Below are positions 1-11,327 of a stretch of 44,370 nucleotides of DNA, in pieces. A model generated the notes under the pieces. That model was not told where the DNA came from. It saw only the letters and a program-made list of their open reading frames with translations, and searched no databases. Within the stretch, counting starts at the first letter, position 1, and each line of letters begins with the position of its first letter. Source of the DNA: Rhodopirellula sp. (GTDB lineage Bacteria > Planctomycetota > Planctomycetia > Pirellulales > Pirellulaceae); the NCBI GenBank assembly GCA_002690925.1, contig NZGD01000206.1, forward strand, positions 1 through 44,370, given 5' to 3'. A program made the position numbers and the translations under genes.

Positions 1-2
1 CA

Positions 3-2273
3 TCGGTCCCGCTGGTGGGGTTGGAAAATAAGTACAGTCGGGCGAGTCTTGAGAAATTTCTTAAGGATCCGCTTGCGGTACGACCGTCAGGACGAATGCC
101 CAAAATAAACCTTGGTGGTGACAATTGGCGGCATGTTGCCCAGTATTTAACCGGTGACGACTCCGGGGTAGCTTTTGGAAGCCAGCGTGATCTTCCAAAA
201 GAACCGAATATGAAATTCTCAGCCTATTTCAAAGGCGTTGATAAAATGCCTGAGCTGGACAAACTCAAGGCTGACAAAACCGGCGTGTCGAGGGGATTGG
301 ACATTGGCGTAGGCGGACGCAACGAAAATGTCATCATCAGTTATGAGGGTTTCCTGCCGATCACTCAATCAGGAAAATACAGTTTCCGGCTCAGTTCAGA
401 CGACGGCAGCATGTTGTACTTGGACGGAAAAAAAGTGATCGACAATGACGGAGTTCACCCCAATACGGCAAAGGAAGTGAGCATCAACCTTAAACAAGGT
501 GTGCATGCCATTCGGGTCAACTGGTTTGAAAAGGGCGGTGAGGAAGTGCTTGCGCTCGATTGGGCGGGACCTGGGGTTAAGTCTGGAGGAATCGACAAGG
601 CGATCGTGATGACTGCGGATGGCACGCCCGCACTTGTGGAGCAGGAAGCAGAAGAGGTTGATCCTGATAAATTCGTGTTCGATCCCTCGTTGGTGGACCG
701 CGGGCGAGAGTTGTTTACGTCCTTGGGTTGTGCTGGCTGTCATGTCAAGACTGAGGCAGGTAGGCCTGTGCAGTCGTTGGTTAAAGCACCGAAATTGGCC
801 GATTGCGCACCTGACAAGGGCTGTCTCGCTGCTGAGGCGGTTGTGAATGTTCCCAATTATGAGCTGACTTCGATTCAGCGCACAGCGGTAGACGCTGCAA
901 TGCGGCTTGATGCCGGGGGTGGCGAAGAGGCTGGTAACGAGGAAGCCTTAATGTCTCATTCGATGGCGGCGCTGAATTGTTACGCGTGCCATCAGCGAGA
1001 TGGAAAGGGTGGGCCAGAATCCGATCGCAATCAACTTTTCGTCAGCACCATTCCTGAAATGGGTGACGAAGGACGTTTGCCTCCACCCCTTGATGGAGCC
1101 GGTGACAAGTTGCGTGAAGATTGGTTGACTCGAGTGATCGGTGACGGTGACAAGAGCCGGCCCTATATGAAAACCTACATGCCCAGTTTTGGTGGTGGGA
1201 ACGCCAAGATGCTTGCCGGTCACCTTTCCAAGTTGGATAAGGTCACCGAAGCAAAGTTGGTGGACTCTGGAGAGACCGAGACACGCAAAGCCTCGTTTGG
1301 GCGACAGATGGTCGGTTCAAAAGGGTTGGCATGTGTGAGTTGTCACAGCTACGGAAAATTCAAATCGACGGGAATTCAGGCGATTGCACTCGACACGATG
1401 ACCCAGAGAATTCGAGAAGACTGGTTTCATCGTTACCTGCCTGATCCTCAGAAATATCGTCCGGGAACTCGTATGCCCACGGGATACCCCGAGGGTAAAA
1501 GCACAGTGGCCAACGTTTATGATGGCGATCGCGATCTTCAGCTTGCGGCAATGTGGGCGTTTCTGAAGAAAGGTGCCAATGGCGGAGTGCCAGAGGGAAT
1601 TGTCAATGGGATGATCGAGCTAAAGGCTGACAGCAAGCCTGTCATCTATCGAAATTTCATTGAAGGTGTAACGCCACGCGGAATCGCCGTTGGCTACCCG
1701 GAACGTGCAAACTTATGTTGGGATGCTAATCGGATGGCGCTCGCGGTTGTCTGGCAGGATCGCTTCATTGATGCGTCTAAGCATTGGGAGGGACGCGGTC
1801 AGGGTAATCAGACCCCGCTCGGTGGCAATGTGACCATGTTTGAGAAGGTCGCGCCTGTTGCCGTGCTCGACAACCTTAAGGCTGCATGGCCCAACGACGC
1901 ACCCAAGGAACGAGGGTACAAGTTCAGCGGTTATCGGCTCGACAAGAAGGGACGCCCAACGTTTCGCTATCGCTTTGCGGACGCTGAGGTGGAGGACACG
2001 CCGTTGCCTGTGCCTGGTGATTTCAGCGGAACGTTCAAAAGAAATATCAAAGTCACTCCGACGGGTCAGCAATCCGATAGCGGAATCTACTTCCGCGCGG
2101 GTGCTGGAAATATCGAGTCGAGTGAAGAGGGGTGGTTCCTGTTGAATGATACCCACCGCATTCGGGTGACAACCTCAGGAAAGAAACCTTTTGTCCGTAA
2201 AGTTGATGGAAATTCCGAAATTTTGGTGCCAGTCGATGGCCCCACAATGATCACCCAGGAAATCGTCTGGTAG
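3..2273 (+). CDS. PA14 domain multihaem cytochrome c protein (5' partial)
   Basis: The reading frame is open to the left edge of the window, so the true start and export signal lie outside. Numbering from the GTG at base 15, residues about 64-190 form a PA14-like domain ([12 protein letters not shown], then [12 protein letters not shown]), a beta-sandwich usually linked to carbohydrate binding. Three haem c motifs follow: CAGCH at 239-243, CYACH at 322-326 and CVSCH at 440-444. The last ~200 residues have no haem motif and look like a beta-rich C-terminal domain. A periplasmic electron-carrying protein acting with a sugar-oxidising partner is the likely role; the beta-propeller gene begins 10 bases downstream, so the two are probably one transcript. 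The family is typical of Planctomycetes and Verrucomicrobia. The domain calls are firm; the substrate is unknown. Confidence 0.85.
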   Translation, partial: SVPLVGLENKYSRASLEKFLKDPLAVRPSGRMPKINLGGDNWRHVAQYLTGDDSGVAFGSQRDLPKEPNMKFSAYFKGVDKMPELDKLKADKTGVSRGLDIGVGGRNENVIISYEGFLPITQSGKYSFRLSSDDGSMLYLDGKKVIDNDGVHPNTAKEVSINLKQGVHAIRVNWFEKGGEEVLALDWAGPGVKSGGIDKAIVMTADGTPALVEQEAEEVDPDKFVFDPSLVDRGRELFTSLGCAGCHVKTEAGRPVQSLVKAPKLADCAPDKGCLAAEAVVNVPNYELTSIQRTAVDAAMRLDAGGGEEAGNEEALMSHSMAALNCYACHQRDGKGGPESDRNQLFVSTIPEMGDEGRLPPPLDGAGDKLREDWLTRVIGDGDKSRPYMKTYMPSFGGGNAKMLAGHLSKLDKVTEAKLVDSGETETRKASFGRQMVGSKGLACVSCHSYGKFKSTGIQAIALDTMTQRIREDWFHRYLPDPQKYRPGTRMPTGYPEGKSTVANVYDGDRDLQLAAMWAFLKKGANGGVPEGIVNGMIELKADSKPVIYRNFIEGVTPRGIAVGYPERANLCWDANRMALAVVWQDRFIDASKHWEGRGQGNQTPLGGNVTMFEKVAPVAVLDNLKAAWPNDAPKERGYKFSGYRLDKKGRPTFRYRFADAEVEDTPLPVPGDFSGTFKRNIKVTPTGQQSDSGIYFRAGAGNIESSEEGWFLLNDTHRIRVTTSGKKPFVRKVDGNSEILVPVDGPTMITQEIVW

Positions 2274-2283
2274 TAACGAATCA

Positions 2284-3759
2284 ATGATGATGCACATGAA
2301 AAACTATCTCTCTCTACTGTTCTGCCTGTTGTGCAGTCCTGCCATCGCTCAGGATGCGCTTACAGAAGCTGATTACTATCCCATCACCCGATTCGAAATT
2401 CCGGAGGGTGTTGTCTTGGAAGCAAGTGGTTTTCAAATGATGCCGGATGGGAAGATGGCGGTGTGTTCACGCAGAGGTGAGATTTGGATGATCACGGATC
2501 CTTTTGCGAAAGAGGTTACTGCCGATCAGTTCAAGCGTTTCGCACACGGACTCCATGAAACGCTGACCTTGGCAGAACGTGATGGCTGGCTCTACACAAC
2601 TCAACGATCGGATGTGTCGAGGTTGCGAGACACCGATGGCGATGGAGAGGCCGATGAATTCGAAGTTGTAAACGATGGCTGGGAAATTTCTGGCGATTAC
2701 CACGAGTACGCATTTGGTTCCAAGTTCGACAAAAATGGTGATATCTGGGTCGTTCTTTGCCTGACTGGTTCGTTCTCAAGTAATGTGCCCTATCGTGGCT
2801 GGTGCGTAAGAGTCACGTCCAGTGGCGAGTTGATTCCGACTACCAGTGGGATTCGTTCTCCAGGGGGCATCGGTGCGAACCATGTTGGCGATATGTTCTA
2901 TACGGACAACCAAGGTCCATGGAATGGAACCTGTGCACTGAAACATCTGCCGGTCGGGAAATTTGTGGGGCATCCTGGTGGTTTTCAATGGTACAAATTG
3001 GCCGAGCCATTCATCGGTGAAAAGCCAGAAGAGCCCAAGAGTGGAAGTCGTTTCATGACCGAGGCGAAACGATTACCAAAATACGAGCCGCCTGCGGTCC
3101 TGTTTCCCTATAACAAAATGGGTAAGTCGGCAGCAGGCGTTACATGTGACACGACAGGTGGAAAGTTCGGGCCGTTTGAAAATCAAATGTTTGTGACCGA
3201 TCAGTCCTACAGCACCGTCATGCGTTGCTACATGGAAAAAGTTAAAGGACATTACCAAGGAGCCTGTTTCCCCTTTCTGGAAGGTTTTGGCAGTGGTTCC
3301 CTCGGCCTGGAATTGACAAACAACGGCACCATGTTTGTCGGTGGAACCAATCGAGGTTGGGGGTCACGCGGACGCAAGCCCTTCGCAGTCGAACGTGTCG
3401 ATTGGACTGGTAAAGATCCATTTGAAGTGCTGGAAATGAAAGCCAAGCCTGATGGATTTGAATTGGTGTTCACAGAACCCGTCGATAAGAAGACGGTTGA
3501 AGCACTCGAGTCGTATGTGCTGACAACTTACACTTACATCTTTCAATCATCTTATGGTAGTCCCGAGGTAGATCATACAGAGCCAACCATCAACAGAGCA
3601 GTGGCCGGCAAGGATGGAAAAAGTGTTCGATTGTTTGTTGATGGACTTCAGGAAGGACATGTGCATGAATTGCACTCTGACGGTGTGCGATCAAAGTCTG
3701 GCACGCCTCTCCTGCACCCTGAAGCTTACTACACGCTGAATTACATTCCTGAGAACTGA
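2284..3759 (+). CDS. secreted beta-propeller protein, sugar dehydrogenase-like
   Basis: 491 residues with an N-terminal signal peptide ([16 protein letters not shown], cleavage before QD). Four in-frame ATGs lie at 2284, 2287, 2290 and 2296; the one at 2296 puts the lysine-leading signal peptide right at the N-terminus and may be the real start. The body has propeller-type repeats ([24 protein letters not shown], a likely calcium-binding loop; [11 protein letters not shown]) like the sorbosone/PQQ-dependent sugar dehydrogenase-related proteins of Planctomycetes. No CXXCH haem motif is present, unlike many relatives in which a cytochrome is fused; the preceding gene supplies three, which suggests a split dehydrogenase-cytochrome pair. 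The gap of only 10 bases supports co-transcription. The catalytic activity is inferred and the substrate unknown. Confidence 0.75.
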   Translation: MMMHMKNYLSLLFCLLCSPAIAQDALTEADYYPITRFEIPEGVVLEASGFQMMPDGKMAVCSRRGEIWMITDPFAKEVTADQFKRFAHGLHETLTLAERDGWLYTTQRSDVSRLRDTDGDGEADEFEVVNDGWEISGDYHEYAFGSKFDKNGDIWVVLCLTGSFSSNVPYRGWCVRVTSSGELIPTTSGIRSPGGIGANHVGDMFYTDNQGPWNGTCALKHLPVGKFVGHPGGFQWYKLAEPFIGEKPEEPKSGSRFMTEAKRLPKYEPPAVLFPYNKMGKSAAGVTCDTTGGKFGPFENQMFVTDQSYSTVMRCYMEKVKGHYQGACFPFLEGFGSGSLGLELTNNGTMFVGGTNRGWGSRGRKPFAVERVDWTGKDPFEVLEMKAKPDGFELVFTEPVDKKTVEALESYVLTTYTYIFQSSYGSPEVDHTEPTINRAVAGKDGKSVRLFVDGLQEGHVHELHSDGVRSKSGTPLLHPEAYYTLNYIPEN

Positions 3760-3830
3760 GCCTGTAGAGCGAACACTCGGTCTGAACGGCCGTTGTATCA
3801 GACGCCTGATTGCCGTGGCCGAATGAGAGT

Positions 3831-3862
3831 AATTTCATTGGAGAGCAATTTCATTGGAGAGC
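3831..3862. repeat. 16-bp tandem duplication
   Basis: AATTTCATTGGAGAGC occurs twice head to tail (3831-3846 and 3847-3862) without a mismatch. It lies just downstream of the propeller gene in non-coding DNA. Two other intergenic tandem repeats in this window have the same 16-bp period but unrelated sequence. Confidence 0.95.
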
Positions 3863-3912
3863 AGGGTCAGTACAAGTGCGGGGATCAATGCAAGTGCCGG
3901 GGGACAGTAAGA

Positions 3913-4062
3913 ATGCGGGCCTCTTTGGTCGGCACGTCAATGGGCGTGGCCACAGCTTTATTATCGTGTAATCGCGGCTTTGGCGATGTTGGGCAAGAGT
4001 CCGATCGACCGAAGACAGTGGAATCACCTGCGGTGTATGCAGAGCTAACTGCTAAAAAGTAG
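3913..4062 (+). CDS. possible very small lipoprotein
   Basis: A 49-residue frame starting at ATG 3913 reads like a minimal lipoprotein: MRASLVGTSMG, a short hydrophobic stretch, a lipobox-like LLSC, then a polar tail ending AELTAKK. No good ribosome binding site precedes it and no homologue is recalled. It could be chance in a long spacer. Confidence 0.25.
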   Translation: MRASLVGTSMGVATALLSCNRGFGDVGQESDRPKTVESPAVYAELTAKK

Positions 4063-5001
4063 ATGCTCTGTGCAGAAGAGCTGCGTGGCAAATACGTGGG
4101 TGAACTATGCTGGCTAGGTTGATCGGATTGTTTCCCACGCATCTATTTTGAATTCAGTTTGGTCATTATTTGCATCTACAAAATGCACGCAACGATGCAC
4201 TCGGTACGCAACGTGAAGTTGGTGGGCAAAGCGTGCGCTTGAATATGGAATACTGGTGAAAATTTCGGCCGTTGTTCACCGTTATGAATGGGGCGACATG
4301 AACTGCAGGGATGGACGGGCCATTGTGTTTCGTTTCCCCTACACCCGTGGACCATCGCTGAGTAACCGCGAGTGTGTCAGACGAGACCCACAACAGAATG
4401 ATTGACGTGCTGCAACGAATGCAGGGAACGGCCAGATGAATGTTTTACGGAGTGCGCAATTTAGGTGAGGAAGACGCGTTGAAGTAACAGGTGTTTTAGA
4501 AACAGTCTTTGGATGCCGTTGTCTGGAGATTTTGTCTAACGACTTTATGAATATTTCACACGCCTCGACAGTCAGCGAGCACAACAAAATGACTCCGGTG
4601 CAGAACGGGGGGTGGATATCATTATGGGTGGATTGACGGTGCCGTTGCGGCCGAAGCCCAGAGTTTGTGAGCCGTAAATGCGGTGAGGAGCTGAGTTCAC
4701 TGCAATCGTGAATCGCCATCATATCGAGCAACTACACGGTTCTTGAGCGTTTGTGGAGGGAAGCCATGGCCGACGGAAACTTCCAAGCTGCGTGCAGACC
4801 AAATACAATGCCAAGGCCGCGTTGGTGTGCGGTCCTCGCAGTTCAACGCAGGTTGGTTTAGCGAGGTGCGGGTAGGTCGAAACTGGAACGGGATTTTTCC
4901 ACACTTTCCACGCACCTGCGGCACGTCTTCGATATCATGAAGGCGTTGTGGTCTGCGTTTCAGCGATCCGAGCAATGGAACATTAGTGTGAGGATAGCTT
5001 C

Positions 5002-6591
5002 GTGAACAAGCAGGGAAACCGCAGGACAGCATGGTCACAAAATATCGACTGTATTTTGATGCTTCTTAACTGGTTGATGTCGGTTAGGGCATGGTGGCTT
5101 CGCAGTAAGTATGAGAAACAAGGTTTTTGGAGCTTCAAGTTGACGTGTCGATTGTGTCTTCTGGCGTGGGTGTTCTGTTGTTCGGCTTTTGTGCACGCAC
5201 AAAAGCCAACCTCGGATGAAACAGGGGCCTCGGCCGAGCAGAGCAAGTTGCCAGCCAAAGTAGCACCCATCAAGTTTGCTGAGGGTGGTAAGTTTAAAAT
5301 GCTCTATGACGCGCGGCAGCGACCGCAGGCGGTATTGCTGGCGGGAAAGGTGTTTGTCGTTTTCAACGGAGATGCAAGGAGCACATCCAATGAAAAGGGT
5401 CGTGCCTTTCCGATGTTAACGGCTTACGATGTACGCACTCGAGAGTTCACTGCTCCTGTACGACTGGCCGTTGATTCCAGTTCGGACCACCATGACAGCC
5501 CCATTATCTGGGCTGATCGAGCGGATCACCTTCATGTGCTTTATGGATGTCACCGGACCCCTGGGGTTCATCTGATTTCGCAGTCGCCTGTTCAGGCGTC
5601 GACCGAGCAGATCGTGTGGAAGAGGGCAAGTCAAATCGCACCAAAGTTATCTTATCCGTGTGTGTTTCGAATGGCGAATGGCAAGGATTTGGTCTATTTT
5701 CGCACGGACGGACACACCAGTTCGTGGACTTATCGTGTGAGTACCGACAATGGCCGCACGTGGGGCGGTCCATCAGCAGATGTGACAGACCTTGATTCTG
5801 GTGGGAGGTTGGACTGGTCTTCGTATCAGACAAAGATTCCTAGTGCAGATCGACGGTTCTTGCATGTTGCGTATACGGATTATGACGACAACAAGCATGA
5901 TGCGGACCCACAACGGTTTTACAATCCCAAGTACGATGCGTTGGTGTCCAATGAGTGGAAATACAACCTGTCCTATCTGAAAATCGATTCCGAATCCGGG
6001 GTGGTGTTCAATTCGGAGGATGCTCGTCTGCGTACCCCGCTTAACATCGAGTCTTCCAAGAAGCTTTGTGAAATATGGGACACTCAGTGGCGGGGTTCAG
6101 GGGTTCCACCGGTCTTGGCGTTGAACGAACAGGGGGAACCAGCATTCCTGCATGTGTTATCTGGGGACTCTTTGGACGAGCATTGCTACTATTATGTGCG
6201 GAAAGTCAATGGTTCTTGGCGCAAAACGGCGATTACCAAGTCATCTCACCAATGGAACAGTGGGCACTTGGCGTGCGACCGATCGGGAGTGCTGCACGCT
6301 TATGTGGTGGTCGGACAAGAATACCTTGAGGGCGGCTACATGGACCGTCATGGCGGCGGCCGGATTGAGGAGTGGACATCGGCAGACGGTGGTGAAACTT
6401 GGGGGATGCGTCGACGGTTTTCGCCGTCAGGTGCAAGGTATGAGGACTGGCGTTTTAATAATGTGCAACCCGTTGTCAATGCAGATGGCACGCTCGTGCA
6501 TGGGATGTTCATTTTTTATGGTTGGAAGCATGAGACGAAGCCGAATGCTTCTGCGTTCCTCGTCGATGAGGCAGCGAGGACTGGGTCCTGA
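5002..6591 (+). CDS. secreted BNR-repeat (sialidase-fold) protein
   Basis: 529 residues from the GTG at 5002; a start at ATG 5077 (MSVRAWWL) is equally likely and gives a more normal signal peptide ending at VHA|QKP (residue 66 in the long form). The mature part resembles the BNR_4 family, a beta-propeller related to sialidases. Two Asp-box motifs are visible, STDNGRTW (247-254) and SADGGETW (460-467), together with conserved text such as HHDSPIIWADRADHLHVLYG. Such proteins bind or cleave glycans, but sialidase catalytic residues cannot be assigned here. The sulfatase gene starts one base after the stop codon, so the two are probably co-expressed and may act on the same sulfated glycan. Confidence 0.75.
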   Translation: MNKQGNRRTAWSQNIDCILMLLNWLMSVRAWWLRSKYEKQGFWSFKLTCRLCLLAWVFCCSAFVHAQKPTSDETGASAEQSKLPAKVAPIKFAEGGKFKMLYDARQRPQAVLLAGKVFVVFNGDARSTSNEKGRAFPMLTAYDVRTREFTAPVRLAVDSSSDHHDSPIIWADRADHLHVLYGCHRTPGVHLISQSPVQASTEQIVWKRASQIAPKLSYPCVFRMANGKDLVYFRTDGHTSSWTYRVSTDNGRTWGGPSADVTDLDSGGRLDWSSYQTKIPSADRRFLHVAYTDYDDNKHDADPQRFYNPKYDALVSNEWKYNLSYLKIDSESGVVFNSEDARLRTPLNIESSKKLCEIWDTQWRGSGVPPVLALNEQGEPAFLHVLSGDSLDEHCYYYVRKVNGSWRKTAITKSSHQWNSGHLACDRSGVLHAYVVVGQEYLEGGYMDRHGGGRIEEWTSADGGETWGMRRRFSPSGARYEDWRFNNVQPVVNADGTLVHGMFIFYGWKHETKPNASAFLVDEAARTGS

Positions 6592-6592
6592 T

Positions 6593-8416
6593 ATGAACAG
6601 TCATGGGCTTCTGGAGAAACCGAGGATGCACAGAGGAAGGCTAGTGAAAACGCTTGCTATGTGGTGTTTGGTTTTTGTGAATTTGGTTCCATACGGTCCG
6701 ATTTACGCAGAAGATTTCCCAGCTCAGATAGGAAACTTGCCTTTGGGAAGCGTCTTAGGCAGCAATAGCGTGTCCTCACGGTTCAAAACGAGTGCCAGCG
6801 ATGCCAAGGTGAGGGCAGCGCTGGTGCCATCGGTGATGCAAATGCAGCCGCCAGCCTGCGAAGTGGTGACAGAGAATGGTGTGGCTTTGGTGGCCAAACA
6901 AGAGAAACCAAATGTGTTGTTTCTGGCGATTGATGATCTGAATGACTGGGTCGGTGCGTTGGGTGGCCATCCTCAAGCAAAGACGCCGCACCTCGATCGC
7001 TTGATTGCCAAGAGTGTACTGTTCACGAATGCGCACTGCGCGGCACCGGTTTGTAGTGCTTCAAGACATGCACTGTTCAGCGGTCTGAGACCGTCAACCA
7101 CCGGTTGGTATTCGAATTCTTCCAAGGGCCTTAGGAGCTATCTCAAGACATTGGGGAAGACCGTACCGATGCCTGCACATTTTCGAAACAATGGGTATAA
7201 AACGATGGCCGCTGGGAAAGTTTTTCACAAAGGTACGTCAGACGTTCGGGAGTACCAATATTGGGATGAGGCACGACCCAAATATAAATGGCCTCAGCGT
7301 TTGATTGCACGTGGCCATGGGTATCAAGGGAAAACGGCTGGGCATTTCTATCCGTTTCCACGCGATGGGGGAGCGATTTTTCAACGGTATAAAAAAGGTG
7401 TTGATGGGCAATCTCTGTGTTGGGGAGCGCTGGATCCTGCGGATATTCCGGAGGAGGGGATGCCAGATGAGCAGGTCGCTGCTTGGGCTGTTGAGCGTCT
7501 GAAGAAACGACATGAGTTACCCTTTTTCATGGCAGTTGGCTTCGTTCGTCCGCATGTGCCGTTCACGGCGCCACGTAAATATTTTGATTTATATCCGATC
7601 GATTCCATCAAGATGCCTGAGTTTCCAGATGATGAGATGGATGATATACCCCTGTGGGGAAAAACATTTGCTTATGGGACGATCAATGGCGGGGATCATC
7701 GGGTCGTGCAGAGCATCGGTGATGACTACTGGCGGGAACTGGTCCGTGCTTACCTTGCTTGCATCTCTTTTGTGGATGAACAAGCGGGTAAAGTTTTAGA
7801 TGCTTTGGAGAGCGGGCCGAATGCGGCGAATACCATCGTCGTGTTCTGGTCGGATCATGGGCAGCACCTTGGGGAAAAGTGTCACTGGCGAAAGATGGCG
7901 TTATGGGAAGAATCCACGCGAGTACCCCTTGCAATCAGCTTGCCCGATCATGGGAAAGGGGCGGGCAAGTGTCTGAGCCCGGTGAGTTTACTCGACCTCT
8001 ACCCGACGATGATCAACTTGTGTGGTTTACCTGCAGTGGATGGATTGGAGGGAACGAGCCTCATTCCACAGCTACTTAATCCCAAACTCAAACGTGTCAC
8101 CCCCGTGGTCACGACCTGGCAATACAACAATCATGCAGTAAGAAGCATGAATTTTAGATACATTCGCTATCGAGACGGGAGTGAGGAGCTTTACGACCAT
8201 CGCACGGACCCACGTGAGCATCATAATTTGGCTGGTGATGCGGCGTACCTTGCCGTGAAGGAACGGCTTGCAAAGGCAATCCCGACGCGGAATAAGAAAC
8301 CGTCCTCTCTGGAGTCAGGTGGCAACGATAGCTATGGCAGAAAATACGAGATGCTGCGTGAGCAAGGTGTCCCTGTATGGCTAGGAGCCGAACCTGCGGC
8401 ATCGCTGCGCCCGTGA
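6593..8416 (+). CDS. secreted Cys-type sulfatase (iduronate-2-sulfatase-like)
   Basis: 607 residues from ATG 6593; ATG 6626 (MHRGRLVKTLAMW) is an alternative that places the signal peptide (ending at IYA|ED) closer to the N-terminus. About 60 residues of unassigned linker precede the sulfatase domain, which opens at KPNVLFLAIDDLNDW with the metal-binding Asp pair (114-115). The formylglycine site is C154-S-A-S-R158, the C-x-A-x-R variant of C-x-P-x-R, so a formylglycine-generating enzyme encoded elsewhere is needed. A second metal region reads FWSDHGQHLGEKCHW. Length and order fit the iduronate-2-sulfatase-like group common in Planctomycetes, which removes sulfate esters from polysaccharides. 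The start is one base past the stop of the BNR gene, implying an operon. Confidence 0.92.
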   Translation: MNSHGLLEKPRMHRGRLVKTLAMWCLVFVNLVPYGPIYAEDFPAQIGNLPLGSVLGSNSVSSRFKTSASDAKVRAALVPSVMQMQPPACEVVTENGVALVAKQEKPNVLFLAIDDLNDWVGALGGHPQAKTPHLDRLIAKSVLFTNAHCAAPVCSASRHALFSGLRPSTTGWYSNSSKGLRSYLKTLGKTVPMPAHFRNNGYKTMAAGKVFHKGTSDVREYQYWDEARPKYKWPQRLIARGHGYQGKTAGHFYPFPRDGGAIFQRYKKGVDGQSLCWGALDPADIPEEGMPDEQVAAWAVERLKKRHELPFFMAVGFVRPHVPFTAPRKYFDLYPIDSIKMPEFPDDEMDDIPLWGKTFAYGTINGGDHRVVQSIGDDYWRELVRAYLACISFVDEQAGKVLDALESGPNAANTIVVFWSDHGQHLGEKCHWRKMALWEESTRVPLAISLPDHGKGAGKCLSPVSLLDLYPTMINLCGLPAVDGLEGTSLIPQLLNPKLKRVTPVVTTWQYNNHAVRSMNFRYIRYRDGSEELYDHRTDPREHHNLAGDAAYLAVKERLAKAIPTRNKKPSSLESGGNDSYGRKYEMLREQGVPVWLGAEPAASLRP

Positions 8417-10030
8417 GTGGCATGAGTTGAGTTGAGTGCCGTCGGCGTGCGAGGCATTAGCTATCCAACTGGTGAGAGAAACGCAACGAGATAGGCACCG
8501 TTTTGAAAACGGAAACATCTGTGCGAGATGCGTTAACTGACCGGCTTCGAAATTGCATGTTTTTGGGTGAGTCTTGTGCAGCACGGCTATCTGAAACGCG
8601 TTGGCCGTTGCGGAGAAGTTTTGTGAACCTGCGGCTAGAGCAAGTCACGGATGGAAAAGTCCATCGCGTCTCCTTTCGCTAAATCGCGCACTCTCGCGAT
8701 GCGGTACTGGGCTTCACATTCTCGCGATGGAAATAGGTCAGATCGCGGGTGTGGCTCGAGCAGGCGAATCAGTGATGGTTCGTTGAGTCGATACGCCTAG
8801 TCAAATGCTAAGTATTGAAAAATGAGGGCCTGCGATCGGAGTAGTGGAATCATGTTCTTAGCAAGCAAAACGCTTTCCAAGCGCTTTTTGTTTATGTTCG
8901 GAAAGTTTCAGTGCGGCACTGTTTTTACGGTGCGATAGAACACCACAGAAAAGCTAAGGGTGCGCGAGTTTCGTTTCCCTGAGACTCTAATTTGCTCATT
9001 ATTCGGTTCCATAGATGGTAAGGGTGGTTGGAATTGAATGATGGCCGGTTGGCCCGTTCTAGTCCGGTTGCGGGTTAACCAGACCGATGTGACGGGTAAG
9101 GTGATGCATGTGCTCCCGTGGCTGGTCACTCGTTCTATGTGGAAATCCCGATAGGGGAGAATGAACTATTAGGGGCCTACGGGGGATTAATTCAGGATAC
9201 GGGCAGCCATACGGCGGCCACGCATAGGGGGTTGTTCAAGAACCATGGATTGCGAAATTTTGATTTTAAGCGGATCTGTTTTGTTGCCGGGGCGGACGCG
9301 AGTGGTAAATGCGGTACGACGCGTTCCGTACCGGTTTTGATCCACGCTGAAGACAGAAGGTTGATTCTCCACAAAATCACTCTGTCGGCAATTCTGAGTG
9401 AGCTGAGGGTAGTTCATTGGTCCGCCGCTTACGTCCCGCTAAGGTTGCTGCTCAGGTCGGCGGGGGGTAGGTACGCCATGGAAGTCTCATAAAGTAGGCG
9501 ACAATTGGCGTGATGAAATCGCTATGTCGCTATCCGAAGGGAGACAGTGCGCTTTCCCCTGACCGCACCTTCATGGTTCACCGTTGTAAAAAAGGCAACA
9601 TTTTTTGTGTCGGTTATGAACGCGAAGACCGGGTGCATGTGCGGAATGAAGGACTTCAAAGAAAGTGTTGCTCCTTTGACATCCGAATTGAAGAGTGTGC
9701 CGCTGTAAGCGCAGGGGTGATCAAGATCTCATCTCTTTTTCAACGCCTGAGGGCAACGCAAGCAGTAACTTATCCGAGCCCACAAGTGAGTACCGCCAGT
9801 GTTTAAACAAGTTTTCGTGGCTTGTGTCTTTAGGCAGATTGTTGCATCGAACCGGTTGATAAACGTTTCGCTTCTGTGCACCGGACCACAGCGGAGCAGA
9901 AGCACGGTGGAGTTGGGTTGCAGTGGAGTTGGGCTGCAGTGGGTCAGGGCTGCAGTGGCGAAGAATGATCAAGTAGCAACCCGTTCAGTAGGAGCCACGG
10001 ATCCTGAATAGAAACCTCGGTCGAAAGCAC
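8417..10030. other. long gene-poor spacer
   Basis: About 1.6 kb with no gene that can be supported. Frames of 124 codons at 9118-9492 and 98 codons at 9510-9806 (+) have no recognisable domain, no signal and no good ribosome binding site. A 16-bp tandem repeat sits near the right end (9907-9954). Confidence 0.55.
9907..9954. repeat. 16-bp tandem repeat, three copies
   Basis: Three head-to-tail units of 16 bp: GTGGAGTTGGGTTGCA (9907-9922), GTGGAGTTGGGCTGCA (9923-9938) and GTGGGTCAGGGCTGCA (9939-9954), followed by a partial GTGG. The copies have started to diverge. It lies in non-coding DNA beyond the 3' end of the DUF1559 gene. Confidence 0.9.
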
Positions 10031-10065
10031 AAAAAAAGCGGGCATGATGTAACATCACGCCCGCT
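10031..10065 (-). terminator. Rho-independent terminator of the DUF1559 gene
   Basis: A 14-bp stem (10037-10050 with 10052-10065; one G-T pair in one orientation) closes over a single-base nominal loop. Read on the minus strand it is followed by a run of seven T (10031-10037). It lies about 30 bases after the stop codon of the DUF1559 gene. Confidence 0.9.
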
Positions 10066-10094
10066 AGTAGATTTTTTCGGTCGTAGTTTGCAAC

Positions 10095-11327
10095 TTATTG
10101 GTTCAGCTGCTCTTCGATCGTTTCTTTAGCGTTCTTGGTACCCAAGGCACCCCAGAGCCCGTAAGGACTCTCTCGTCCGGCGCCACCGTCCCAGCCGCGG
10201 CCATCACCATTGTCTCGACCGTAAGCGACGTGATTTTGATCGCCGGCTTCTATCGAGTCAGTAATGAATACCACTGCACCGTCACCCATCAGGATGTGGG
10301 CTCCGCCTTGGTGGTAACTGGAGGCACAGAAGGCTCCAGCCTGGCCATGCCAGCGTTGGATGTTGTAGCTGTTGGGAGGAAGGATCGTGTGGAAAGAGCT
10401 GTACTCCAAGCGTCCATCGGACCAACGTCGCCCACGCATGTGGTTGGGATTACGCTCGTAGCAGGGTTTCCCGCCGCAAGGAGCCAGACCACCGGTGGAT
10501 GTGTTGGTGTTGAGGTACGCGGGACGCTCAGGGTCCAAGTACTGTTTGAAGTATGCAGGTGGGTTATCCCAAACCGCATTGTCAAACTGCATTTGAATTC
10601 CTGAGGCTCGTCCATCAAGCGATGCTACGATGCACTCGCCACCCATGATGGTGTTGGAGAGACCATCAGTGATATCGCGAAATTTCGTGAAGTGTCGAGT
10701 ACGGAACACACCTCGTGCCCATCGCTCAGTTGATTCTTCACCCCAGCTTCCGCTGTTATTGACTTGTCCTTGATTGTTAATACCACTCTCAGATTGCTCA
10801 AAGAAAGCGTCGCCTGCGCAACCTGTGTAGTTGTTGAACGCTACGCGATAATCAACTGGTTGGGTGGGGTCACTCGGGCAGCGATAGGTTGGTACCTGAG
10901 TCAGCCAAGGTTGGTAATTTTGACTCCATGGGTTTGGACCCATCGCAGGGTAAGGCGGGTTGCGAAGCGAACCGGTTCGATTGACCGCAAGTGGGTTTGA
11001 GATTTGCTCCCACAAAGCTTGTTGCTCGATGAATGGGGTCAGGGGAACCAACCAACTCAGCCAAAAAATATTGCTGTTGTCGGCGCCCATCCCAGCAGTC
11101 TCTTTGGTACCACCGGCTAGCATCGGAAGATTTTTGTAGGCAGCGTGGTAGTTGTGTAGTCCGAGTCCGATTTGCTTGAAGTTGTTGCTGCAGCTCATCC
11201 GGCGTGCTGCTTCGCGAGCAGCCTGCACCGCTGGAAGGAGCAGGCCAACGAGAACTCCAATGATGGCAATCACTACCAAGAGCTCAACAAGTGTGAAGCC
11301 CCTACGTTGTGTGCGTTGTGGTTGCAT
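10095..11327 (-). CDS. DUF1559 prepilin-like protein
   Basis: 410 residues. The N-terminus is a type IV prepilin/pseudopilin signal: basic [10 protein letters not shown], then [20 protein letters not shown], with cleavage expected between G10 and F11 and E at mature position 5. It is followed by [17 protein letters not shown] and [11 protein letters not shown], the standard opening of the planctomycete DUF1559 family. Near the C-terminus is the family's H-X9-DG motif ([12 protein letters not shown]). Planctomycete genomes carry many paralogues; they are thought to be surface or pseudopilus proteins but their role is unproven. A good AGGA ribosome binding site lies 7 bases before the ATG. The gene is alone on its transcript and has its own terminator. 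Confidence 0.95.
   Translation of the reverse strand: MQPQRTQRRGFTLVELLVVIAIIGVLVGLLLPAVQAAREAARRMSCSNNFKQIGLGLHNYHAAYKNLPMLAGGTKETAGMGADNSNIFWLSWLVPLTPFIEQQALWEQISNPLAVNRTGSLRNPPYPAMGPNPWSQNYQPWLTQVPTYRCPSDPTQPVDYRVAFNNYTGCAGDAFFEQSESGINNQGQVNNSGSWGEESTERWARGVFRTRHFTKFRDITDGLSNTIMGGECIVASLDGRASGIQMQFDNAVWDNPPAYFKQYLDPERPAYLNTNTSTGGLAPCGGKPCYERNPNHMRGRRWSDGRLEYSSFHTILPPNSYNIQRWHGQAGAFCASSYHQGGAHILMGDGAVVFITDSIEAGDQNHVAYGRDNGDGRGWDGGAGRESPYGLWGALGTKNAKETIEEQLNQ

Larger units (their letters stand above)
3760..5001. other. gene-poor spacer
   Basis: No convincing gene of normal length is seen on either strand. It holds a 16-bp tandem duplication (3831-3862), an imperfect pair of CAAGTGC(C)GGGG segments (3873-3884, 3891-3904) and one weak candidate for a tiny lipoprotein (3913-4062). 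No clear terminator follows the gene that ends at 3759. Confidence 0.6.

Noticed and set aside
6152..6592. A longer N-terminus for the sulfatase
   Set aside because: This part overlaps the BNR gene in another frame; the signal peptide begins after 6593.
8865..8892. Possible terminator (CGCTT/AAGCG followed by T's)
   Set aside because: The stem is only 5 bp with a mismatch next to it, and it lies over 400 bases after the sulfatase stop.
9118..9806. Two plus-strand frames of 124 and 98 codons
   Set aside because: No domain, signal peptide or ribosome binding site, and the text does not read like protein; the spacer is long enough for such frames by chance.
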